A stretch of DNA of 64,000 nt from Deltaproteobacteria bacterium (GTDB lineage: Bacteria; Desulfobacterota; Desulfobulbia; Desulfobulbales; Desulfurivibrionaceae). The position numbers and the translations under genes were made by a program. Positions 37,670-45,017 of the stretch are shown piece after piece (within the stretch, counting starts at the first letter, position 1; the number at the start of each line of letters is the position of its first letter). Under the pieces are notes generated by a model, which saw nothing but the letters and a program-made list of their open reading frames with translations, was not told where the DNA came from and made no database searches. The stretch lies in contig DUZW01000005.1 of the NCBI GenBank assembly GCA_013349295.1, forward strand, positions 54,433 through 118,432. The letters are read 5' to 3'.

Positions 37670-37701
37670 CCTAACCCAATTCTAACAATCCCGTGCTATT
37701 C
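37670..37701 (+). promoter_or_regulatory. Putative PhoB-dependent promoter of phoR
   Basis: CTAAC at 37670 and CTAAC at 37681 are 11 bp apart, and 10 bp after the second stands TATTCT (37696-37701). The 11-bp repeat with no -35 box is how PhoB boxes are built, and the same layout precedes the 798-aa gene and pstS. Confidence 0.7.
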
Positions 37702-37745
37702 TGTTGCTGTCGGCCCCATTAACTCCAACCGCAGCGGGGAATACC

Positions 37746-39554
37746 ATGCATCACAAACGCCTTATCTGGCAGCTGTTTCCTAGCCAGCTCCTTATCACCA
37801 TTATCGCCCTTCTGGTCGCCGCCGGGTATGGGGCCTACTCCCTCCGTACTTTTCAGCTGCACCAGACCGCTGCCAATCTTGAGGCGCGGGCCCATCTGGT
37901 GCAGGAAAATGTTCTTGCCATGCTGGCCGGAAACAACCTGGCCGCGCTTCGGAGCTTCTGTATAACCGCAGGAAAAGATTCATCCACCCGCCTCACGGTT
38001 GTCGGCGCCGACGGCGTGGTTCTGGCCGATTCAGATGAAGACCCGGGCCGCATGGAAAACCACGGCGACCGACCTGAGATCATTGCCGCCCTTTCCGGCC
38101 GCCCCACCCCCTCTCTGCGTTTCAGTCACACCCTCCAGGAAAACATGATGTATGTGGCAATCCCCCTGGTACAGGATGGTCAAAACAAAGGGGTGCTCAG
38201 AACCGCGCTCCCGGTCACCTTCATCGACAGCGCGCTCAGGGAAATCTTTTTAAAAATTATCTGGGGCTGCCTGATTGTCGCCCTGCTCGTGGCCCTGGTC
38301 GCCTGGTTCATCTCGCGACGCATCAGCAGACCCTTGGAAGAGATGCGCCTGGGCGCCGAACGTTTTGCCGGCGGCGCTTTCACCAGCAAACTGCGGGAAG
38401 AAGGGGCAGAAGAGGTGGCGAGCCTGGCCAGGGCCATGAATGCCATGGCCGATCAGCTCGACGGACGGATTAAAACCATTGCCCGGCAGCACAGCCAGCT
38501 CCAGGCGGTTTTTTCCAGTATGGTCGAGGGGGTTATCACGGTGGATACCGAAGAGCGCATCCTCGATATAAATCAAGCCGGCGCCAAGCTGTTGAACATC
38601 ACCCCCGAAAAGCTTCGAGGGAAAAACGCCCTGGTGGCGATGCGCAATCTGGCCTTGCAACGCTTTGTCAGCAGGGCTCTTGCCTCGGACACACCCATCG
38701 AAGGGGAAATCGACCTGACCGACCGGGAAGGGCAGGAAAAATATTTTTACGCCCACGGCACAAAATTTCAGGATGCCTCTGACATGACCAGCGGCGCGAT
38801 CATCGTTATCAACGATGTCACCAACCTGCGGCGACTGGAAAACATGCGCCGCGACTTCGTGGCCAATGTATCCCACGAGCTGAAAACCCCGATAACCTCC
38901 ATCGAAGGCTTTGCCGAAACCCTGCTGGACGGTGCCTTGGATACCCCCGAAGACGCCCGCCGGTTTGTGGAGATAATCGCCAAACAATCAAAACGGCTGC
39001 ACGCCATCATCGAAGACCTCCTCGCCCTGTCCCGGCTTGAGCAGGATCAGGAGCAGACCGAGCTTGTACTGACGGAAGAAAAAATCACAACCCCGTTGCG
39101 CAGGGCTATTGAGACCTGCGGGCTCAAAGCCGCCGAAAAAAAGATCAGCATCGACCTGGAGGCCGCGGATGATCTGACCGCCAAGCTCAACCCCCCCCTG
39201 CTCGAACAGGCAATCACCAACCTCATCGTCAACGCCATCAAGTACAGCGATGAAGGCGGCAGGGTATTGGTAAAAGCCGAACAGCCCGACCATGAAAAAA
39301 TCGCCATCAAGGTACAGGATTTCGGGGCGGGAGTCGCAGCCCAGCACCTGCCGCGTCTTTTCGAGCGCTTCTACCGGAGCGATGCGGCCCGCAACCGTAA
39401 ACTCGGCGGCACCGGCCTCGGCCTGGCCATCGTCAAACACATTGTCCAAGCGCACGGCGGCGAAGTAAGTGTCATAAGCGAACTCGGCAAGGGCACAACC
39501 TTCACCATCTTGCTTCACAAGGAAAAACAACATGAACACATCAATGGAACATGA
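37746..39554 (+). CDS. phoR: Phosphate regulon sensor histidine kinase PhoR
   Basis: A 602-aa membrane kinase of the PhoR type. ATG 37746 follows GGGGA; the frame is open 14 codons further. Order: helix 8-32, periplasmic sensor domain, helix about 180-200 (IIWGCLIVALLVALVAWF), HAMP, PAS (VFSSMVEGVITVDTEERIL), HisKA with His in VANVSHELKTPITSIEGFAE, and HATPase (FERFYRSDAARNRKLGGTGL). Its likely partner is the PhoB-type regulator at 57642, 18 kb away at the end of the pst operon. The promoter carries a Pho-type box, so the gene is probably autoregulated. A long periplasmic sensor is unlike E. coli PhoR, which has none. Confidence 0.88.
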   Translation: MHHKRLIWQLFPSQLLITIIALLVAAGYGAYSLRTFQLHQTAANLEARAHLVQENVLAMLAGNNLAALRSFCITAGKDSSTRLTVVGADGVVLADSDEDPGRMENHGDRPEIIAALSGRPTPSLRFSHTLQENMMYVAIPLVQDGQNKGVLRTALPVTFIDSALREIFLKIIWGCLIVALLVALVAWFISRRISRPLEEMRLGAERFAGGAFTSKLREEGAEEVASLARAMNAMADQLDGRIKTIARQHSQLQAVFSSMVEGVITVDTEERILDINQAGAKLLNITPEKLRGKNALVAMRNLALQRFVSRALASDTPIEGEIDLTDREGQEKYFYAHGTKFQDASDMTSGAIIVINDVTNLRRLENMRRDFVANVSHELKTPITSIEGFAETLLDGALDTPEDARRFVEIIAKQSKRLHAIIEDLLALSRLEQDQEQTELVLTEEKITTPLRRAIETCGLKAAEKKISIDLEAADDLTAKLNPPLLEQAITNLIVNAIKYSDEGGRVLVKAEQPDHEKIAIKVQDFGAGVAAQHLPRLFERFYRSDAARNRKLGGTGLGLAIVKHIVQAHGGEVSVISELGKGTTFTILLHKEKQHEHINGT

Positions 39555-39726
39555 CTCCCCCACCTTGACCACCGCCCTGGAAAAGGCGGCCAAGCACATT
39601 TGCACCTCCCGTTGCGGGCTGTGTCCCCATGCAGCGGTGCAGTATCCCTGCCCCACCGACTGTACCCTGGAGACCATGGCCTGGCAATGCTGGATGCGGT
39701 TCTTCCTCGATCAGGCCAAAGCCTGA
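39532..39726 (+). CDS. Small cysteine-rich protein overlapping phoR end
   Basis: A 64-aa frame that starts inside the last codons of phoR with its own AAGGA site 8 bp before the ATG. It reads CTSRCGLCPHAAVQYPCPTD, then CTLETMAWQCW, giving seven cysteines in 35 residues, spaced like a metal- or Fe-S-binding fold. There is no signal peptide, so it should be cytosolic. I do not recognise a named family. The translational overlap suggests co-expression with phoR. Confidence 0.6.
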   Translation: MNTSMEHDSPTLTTALEKAAKHICTSRCGLCPHAAVQYPCPTDCTLETMAWQCWMRFFLDQAKA

Positions 39727-39878
39727 CGGACTCGTAAAAACGGCGTCCAAGCAACAACCGTTGCCGGCGCGGTTTATTGCGCTTTCAATAAATCCTGACC
39801 GCCACAGGACAGCCTCCTGCCCCGTTCTTCCCTTCCGATCCCCCCCTCTCCCCTCCCGAATCAAATCATATTAAAAAT

Positions 39879-39910
39879 CTAACACTACCCTGACACAGAC
39901 CACTTATAGC
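39879..39910 (+). promoter_or_regulatory. Putative PhoB-dependent promoter of the three-gene cassette
   Basis: CTAAC at 39879, CTGAC at 39890 (11 bp apart), then 10 bp and TATAGC at 39905-39910. Layout and spacing match the phoR and pstS promoters exactly. It lies 52 bp before the 798-aa gene. Confidence 0.65.
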
Positions 39911-39961
39911 TATAGGGAAAGAGGATGAGCCCGCACGGCCAATAATCAACAAGGAGGCAAG

Positions 39962-42358
39962 ATGGTGAGCAGACTTTCCTTCGCGGACATGCCGATGCCG
40001 CAAACGGGGCAAGACCCTAGGCCCACGGAACGCGAGTGTATCACCCTACTCTCCCTTCATCCCCATGACCCTGCAAGCCTCCCCTTTTTCGGGACCGATG
40101 CCACCACCGGCTGCGAAAACGAACTGCAGGTCGCGGTGACCGGCAGCCGCGAGGCGGTTGACCTGCCCCGGGCCATTGAGCAATCGAGCTACTACGCCAA
40201 CATCATCAAACGAGCGGATCGCGGCGAAACCTCGTCTCGATCCCTGCGGAACCTGGAGCGCTACCTCGGCGACAACGTCGAACAAGTCTGGGAAAACAGC
40301 TGGGTGCGTTTCCCCCTGTCCAGCCTCCACCCCAACGCCATGAATATCCTGGCCGGCGACCTCAAGGCCGACAAACAGAACCATGCCCGCGGCGAACGCT
40401 CCGACACCGCCCGCTTCTTCATGGAAGAGGGAGGCGAAAAACTTCTGCACATCCCCATCAGTTATCTGCTCAAGCTGGCCCTTGCCGATATCCTCGGCGA
40501 AAGCGCAAGCCACGAAACAGTGCGAAAAACCGGAAACCGGCTGCTCGCCCACCTGTTGAGCGACAACACCTCGCCGGAAACCTTTTCCTTTCATGTGACC
40601 GGGATGCACCCCCACACGGGTTACGGCCGAGCCCTGGCCCGGGAAACCGCCAAGCGCTTCCTCTTCACCCAACTGCTGATCATGTATGCCAATGAAAAGT
40701 TCGAGCTGGTCCGGCGGGGGCAAAAAGCGACGCTCTTCTTCTCCCCGCATCCGCCGATGCGGCAACGGGCCCTGAACGAATGCATATCCGACGCCTTCTA
40801 CCGCAAACTGTTCATGAGCCCCTGCCTCTCCGGCTGGGATGAAGGCGAGGCCAAGCATCAGTACATGATCCTCTGCCATCAGGTCTTGAGCCGCAGCCAC
40901 CTGAACGCGGTGATGAAGATGCGCGAGGCAGGCATCATCACCACCAATCTGGTGATGATGCCCCACACCTCCAACATCAGTCTGGCCAACAACGGGACCC
41001 ATGTGAGCATGGGCAGCCGCAAGATGAGCCGGTTGCTGCGCGACCCAGGATCCGGGTTTACCCCCAGACACGAAAAATGCATGGGCGATCTGGTGGCCAA
41101 GATCATGGAGCATTTCCTGCCGCTATTTGTCACCACCTACAGCGCCGCACCCTACCGCATGGCCTTCGAAGACTTCCATCCGGAACAGGCCCTGGGCTTT
41201 CTCCCCCACCAACTTGACTATACCCATCTGCGCATGCTCTGGCGACGCTGGCGGAAAAAGGCGCGCAACAAGTTCTGCGGGCAGGCGCTCACCCCGTTCG
41301 GGCCGCAGCTTCTCGACCAGATCATCGGGGGTGTCTGCCGCTGCAAGGGTGATTTCATCCCGGATTTCCGGCTGATCGATTACCCTGTTGCCCTGCTTTC
41401 CACCAAGCGGAGCGCCAGTCAGGACGGACGAATCCACAATGACCGCCGCCTCAAGGAAGACCTGGACATGATGGGGATATTCGACAAAAGGATGTCGGTC
41501 TACCTGCCCTACAAGCTGCGGGAGTTCGAGGTCATGGGTTTTTCCGGCTTCGAGGCCAGGCATTATTCTCTTTTCGAGAAGTTCGACGCCGATCTGGGCC
41601 GGGCCACCGATCTGCAGATGCTGCTCAACGCCCTGGCCTTCAAGCTCATCGCCTCCGGGGCATGCAGCCATCAACACATCCCCGACACCCCCTTTGTCGA
41701 AAGCGAACGACGCCAGATTTTGTTCGGCACGGCCATCGGCATCCCCACCTTTTTCGTGCACAAGGAAACACCCAACCGTTTTTTGCGTTCCCTTCTGAAA
41801 AAGGCCAAAAACACCCGATCAAGCCACCGATACGGCGGCTATATGCGGGTGTTGCACCAAGAGTATCGCCTCGCCCTTCTCCAGTTTATCCGCGAAGAGG
41901 CGGCCGATCTGGTGGCGGGTTTCGGCTTTACCGATCTGCTTGCCGACCTGGAACTGCGCCTGCGGGAACCGGCCGAACATGGAGCCCTTGGTCGCCTGAC
42001 CACGGGGATTCTCGCCAAGGCAGGCGCCGACTCTCCCTTTGAGATGGGGGCCAGGGAATTCAATCTGGCGGCGGAGCGGTATTACCGCGAAGAACTGCGC
42101 CAAGCGCAGATCAGTGAAGGCTGGCGTTTTGTCGCCGAGGATATCCAGGCCATGGATGCAGGCGAGATCCCGCTTTCCCTGGAAGTGCGTGCCGAATTGG
42201 CCTCCATCCTCGGCTCTCGGCAGGTCGATTCCTTCCTTGAGCAAACCCACGCAGAACTGCGTAACGATTCTCTTGCCCCGGCAACCGCGTCCCGGTTGCT
42301 GCAGCTCATGATCATCGCCGAGGATATGGACAACAAGCGGCAGAAACAGACGTGTTAG
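39962..42358 (+). CDS. Large uncharacterised protein, first gene of a Pho-linked cassette
   Basis: A 798-aa protein I cannot assign to a family. AAGGAGG lies 5 bp before the ATG, so it should be well translated. It has no signal peptide and no clear membrane helix, so it is probably cytosolic or peripheral. It is rich in His, Arg and Met, with blocks such as HPNAMNILAGDLKADKQNHA, FSFHVTGMHPHTGYGRALAR and MGSRKMSRLLRDPGSGFTPR that look conserved. A phosphatidylserine decarboxylase homologue starts 22 bp later and an Lgt-family protein after that, so a role in lipid metabolism is a guess from context. A Pho-type promoter precedes it. Confidence 0.85.
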   Translation: MVSRLSFADMPMPQTGQDPRPTERECITLLSLHPHDPASLPFFGTDATTGCENELQVAVTGSREAVDLPRAIEQSSYYANIIKRADRGETSSRSLRNLERYLGDNVEQVWENSWVRFPLSSLHPNAMNILAGDLKADKQNHARGERSDTARFFMEEGGEKLLHIPISYLLKLALADILGESASHETVRKTGNRLLAHLLSDNTSPETFSFHVTGMHPHTGYGRALARETAKRFLFTQLLIMYANEKFELVRRGQKATLFFSPHPPMRQRALNECISDAFYRKLFMSPCLSGWDEGEAKHQYMILCHQVLSRSHLNAVMKMREAGIITTNLVMMPHTSNISLANNGTHVSMGSRKMSRLLRDPGSGFTPRHEKCMGDLVAKIMEHFLPLFVTTYSAAPYRMAFEDFHPEQALGFLPHQLDYTHLRMLWRRWRKKARNKFCGQALTPFGPQLLDQIIGGVCRCKGDFIPDFRLIDYPVALLSTKRSASQDGRIHNDRRLKEDLDMMGIFDKRMSVYLPYKLREFEVMGFSGFEARHYSLFEKFDADLGRATDLQMLLNALAFKLIASGACSHQHIPDTPFVESERRQILFGTAIGIPTFFVHKETPNRFLRSLLKKAKNTRSSHRYGGYMRVLHQEYRLALLQFIREEAADLVAGFGFTDLLADLELRLREPAEHGALGRLTTGILAKAGADSPFEMGAREFNLAAERYYREELRQAQISEGWRFVAEDIQAMDAGEIPLSLEVRAELASILGSRQVDSFLEQTHAELRNDSLAPATASRLLQLMIIAEDMDNKRQKQTC

Positions 42359-42380
42359 CCATAGCGGCCAGGAGAGCAAA

Positions 42381-43391
42381 ATGCATCAGTATGTAGAACG
42401 GTTGAACGGCACGGTCATGACCGAAGAACTCTTCGGGGACCGGATCGTGCGCTTCCTTTACTCACGAGCCCGCGAGAATGCCCCTTTTCTCTTTCGTCTG
42501 GCGACCTCGGCCCGCATGTCGAGCCTGCTCGGCTTGTATCATTTTGATTTGCGGCTGGCGCCGAAACTTAGAGGGAATGCCCGCTTCCTGTCACGCTGCG
42601 GCCTCGACCTTGCTGAATGCCTGGCCCCGCGCGCATATTTCACCACCCCGCGCAGGATCTTTGAGCGACAGATCCGCTATTGGCAGTGCCGACCCATGTC
42701 GGAGATGGAGGGCGGGGTGGTTTCACCCGCCGATGCTCGGGTCGTTCTGGGGGCTCTGGCCCCTGATTCTCCGCTTTTTCTCAAGGACAAGTTTTTCGAC
42801 TATGAAGAATTGCTGGGAGCTGACCGCCGTCACTGGCTCGAACTCTTTGCCCAGGGAGACTACGCAGTTTTCCGCCTGACCCCGGACAAATACCATTACA
42901 ACCACACCCCGGTATCCGGCCGGGTGGTGGAACACTACTCCCTGGACGGCATGTATCATTCCTGCAATCCCGGCGCGGTGGTGGAAATCGTCACCCCTTA
43001 TTCCAAGAACAAGCGGGTGGTCACCATCATCGACACCAACGTGGCCGGCGGCACCGCGGTGGGCCATGTGGCGATGGTTGAGGTGGTGGCCCTGATGATC
43101 GGCGATATCGTGCAATGCTACAGCGATAAGGGCTATGACCATCCGCTACGGATCCGACCCGGCATGTTTCTGAGCAAGGGACAACCCAAAAGCCTCTACC
43201 GGCCGGGGAGCAGCACCGACATCCTGCTTTTTGAAAAAAACCGGGTACGTTTTTCCGAAGATCTCCAGGAAAAAGGCAGAAGGACCGATGTCCACAGCCG
43301 CTTCAGCCTCGGTTTCGGCAGCCCCCTGGTGGAGATCGAGGTACAGGTCCGCTCACTCATCGCCATGGCCAGGAAGCAAGATTGCCTCTAA
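42381..43391 (+). CDS. Phosphatidylserine decarboxylase homologue
   Basis: A 336-aa Psd-family protein. The enzyme cuts itself at Gly-Ser to make a pyruvoyl group and turns phosphatidylserine into phosphatidylethanolamine at the membrane. Expected residues are present: Asp118 in VVSPADARV, the histidines of DKYHYNHTPVSGRV (172, 175) and a cleavage motif PGSSTDILLFEKN (276-279). The usual LGST reads GSST, one residue longer, so processing should be tested. The N-terminal 100 residues are longer than in short bacterial Psd enzymes. It sits 22 bp after the 798-aa gene and 42 bp before an Lgt-like gene. Confidence 0.85.
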   Translation: MHQYVERLNGTVMTEELFGDRIVRFLYSRARENAPFLFRLATSARMSSLLGLYHFDLRLAPKLRGNARFLSRCGLDLAECLAPRAYFTTPRRIFERQIRYWQCRPMSEMEGGVVSPADARVVLGALAPDSPLFLKDKFFDYEELLGADRRHWLELFAQGDYAVFRLTPDKYHYNHTPVSGRVVEHYSLDGMYHSCNPGAVVEIVTPYSKNKRVVTIIDTNVAGGTAVGHVAMVEVVALMIGDIVQCYSDKGYDHPLRIRPGMFLSKGQPKSLYRPGSSTDILLFEKNRVRFSEDLQEKGRRTDVHSRFSLGFGSPLVEIEVQVRSLIAMARKQDCL

Positions 43392-43433
43392 GCCATCGCC
43401 AAAAAATAACATGGCCGTTTTAGGAGCAACAAG

Positions 43434-44489
43434 ATGAGCAACTCCATTTTCACCCTGATCCTGGGCCTGGTACTCCACCCACTGCTCTTTTTGGCCTACA
43501 CGGTTCTGCCCCGCGAGCAGTGGCAGATCATCGCAGCGATTCCGACCAGGAAGGCCGAGAGGGACGGCTGGTGGCACGGCACCAACATTACCTATTACGG
43601 GGCGCTGCTCGCCAGCGGCAGCCTGTTCGGGGTGATAGTCTTTTTTCTGCTTCTGGCCGCCCTGGGTGTGCCCATGTGGGGAATCATCGGGCTGATCCTC
43701 GCGGTAATGGGCTGTTCGGTAGCCGCAGCCAAGCTGCTCGCCATGGCGGTGGAGAAGAAACAAAACACCTTCACCGTGGGTGGCGCCGCCATCATCGGCC
43801 TCATAAGCATGCCGCCGGCAGTGGCTGCCTATAACGGGCTGGCCTGGCGTCTGGACAGCCCGCAGGTCTCTCTCATCCCGGTGATGGGCGCCCTGGCGGT
43901 TGCCTACCTGCTGGGCGAGGGGATCGGCCGACTCGCCTGCCTCAGCTTCGGCTGCTGCTACGGCAAACCTTTGTCCAAGCTGGGCCCGAAAACACGGCGG
44001 ATCTTCGCCCCATTCGCCGCCACCTTTCATGGCTCCACCAAAAAGATTGCCTACGCCTCCGGTCTTGCCGGGGTCGGGGTGGTGCCGATCCAGGCCATCA
44101 CCTCATTTTTTTCGGTGAGCATCGGCCTGGTCAGCATGTATCTTTTTCTGGAGGGGTATTTCAGCGCCTCCTTTCTGCTCGCCTCCCTCTTCGCCCTTGC
44201 CTGGCGCATCCTGTCCGAGTACTTCCGCGCCGACTACCGGGGGGAGGGGAAGTTTTCCGCCTACCAGCAAATGGCCTTGTGGGGCATGGGCTACTGCACG
44301 TTGCTGGCCCTGTATGGCAACAGTGGCGCAGGCAACCGGACCAACCTGGCCGCCGGACTTGCCTCGCTCTGGAATCCGGCTGCCCTGCTCTTCTTTCAAG
44401 CTCTGTGGCTGTTGCTTTTCATCTATACGGGGATCAGCTCAGTGACCGGCTCCACCGTCGCCTTCCATGTGCGCGGAGAAAAGATCTGA
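43434..44489 (+). CDS. Prolipoprotein diacylglyceryl transferase (Lgt)-family membrane protein
   Basis: A 351-aa polytopic membrane protein. The segment GEGIGRLACLSFGCCYGKPL matches the Lgt signature region (GRxGNF in E. coli) in its cysteine form GCCYG, and RILSEYFRADYRG matches the catalytic Arg-x3-Glu (E. coli Arg239, Glu243). The position of E. coli His103 reads NITYYGALLA, with Tyr instead of His. Lgt moves diacylglycerol from phosphatidylglycerol to lipoproteins; this diverged member may use another acceptor. It is the third gene of the cassette and probably not the housekeeping Lgt. Confidence 0.75.
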   Translation: MSNSIFTLILGLVLHPLLFLAYTVLPREQWQIIAAIPTRKAERDGWWHGTNITYYGALLASGSLFGVIVFFLLLAALGVPMWGIIGLILAVMGCSVAAAKLLAMAVEKKQNTFTVGGAAIIGLISMPPAVAAYNGLAWRLDSPQVSLIPVMGALAVAYLLGEGIGRLACLSFGCCYGKPLSKLGPKTRRIFAPFAATFHGSTKKIAYASGLAGVGVVPIQAITSFFSVSIGLVSMYLFLEGYFSASFLLASLFALAWRILSEYFRADYRGEGKFSAYQQMALWGMGYCTLLALYGNSGAGNRTNLAAGLASLWNPAALLFFQALWLLLFIYTGISSVTGSTVAFHVRGEKI

Positions 44490-44499
44490 CAAAAGGTAC

Positions 44500-44582
44500 A
44501 AGGTGAAAGGCTGAAGGCTGAAGGAAAAATGTGAACAAAGCAGAAAGACCGCCTACTCCTTGAACCTTCAGCCTTTCACCTT
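44500..44582. repeat. Perfect 18-bp inverted repeat between convergent genes
   Basis: AAGGTGAAAGGCTGAAGG at 44500-44517 and its exact complement at 44565-44582 flank 47 bases; the right arm covers the last codons of the response regulator. It could form a long hairpin in both transcripts. The low-complexity GGCTGAAGG unit resembles dispersed repeats. Confidence 0.7.
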
Positions 44583-45017
44583 TACCCCCAGCCACTCCAT
44601 GGTGGCCGAAACCACATCCTTCACCGAATACGGCTTGGCGAAATAGGCATTGGCTCCCAGCCCCATCCCCTTTTCAATATCATCGGGCGCGCCGAGCGCG
44701 GAAAGCATGACCACCGGGGTCCCCGCCACATCCAGGTCTGGATGCGAACGGATCAGCCGACAGACCTCATGGCCGTCAAGGCAAGGCAGCATGATATCAA
44801 GCAGAACCAGGGCGGGCCGCAGCTGCTCCACAAGAGCAAAGGCCGTCATGCCGTCATGGGCGACGGCGACAGGCACCTTATTTTTCCTCAACGAATAACA
44901 CAACAACTGGGCGATATCCTCATCATCCTCGACAACGAGCACAACGCCTGGTTCCTGGTGACACCTGCTTTCGCGGTATTGCATTGCAGCCCCCCTCATC
45001 TCTTGTTTTTCGCTCAT
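44568..45017 (-). CDS. Single-domain response regulator
   Basis: A 149-aa receiver protein with no output domain. VVLVVEDDEDIAQLLCYSLR gives the acidic pocket, the phosphorylated Asp is in LVLLDIMLPCLDGHEV, and the conserved Lys in AYFAKPYSVKD. Its start overlaps the TGA of the upstream EAL/GGDEF gene (ATGA), so the two are made together. It may relay a signal from a kinase elsewhere to chemotaxis or c-di-GMP control. The last residues are encoded by one arm of an inverted repeat. Confidence 0.9.
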   Translation of the reverse strand: MSEKQEMRGAAMQYRESRCHQEPGVVLVVEDDEDIAQLLCYSLRKNKVPVAVAHDGMTAFALVEQLRPALVLLDIMLPCLDGHEVCRLIRSHPDLDVAGTPVVMLSALGAPDDIEKGMGLGANAYFAKPYSVKDVVSATMEWLGVKVKG

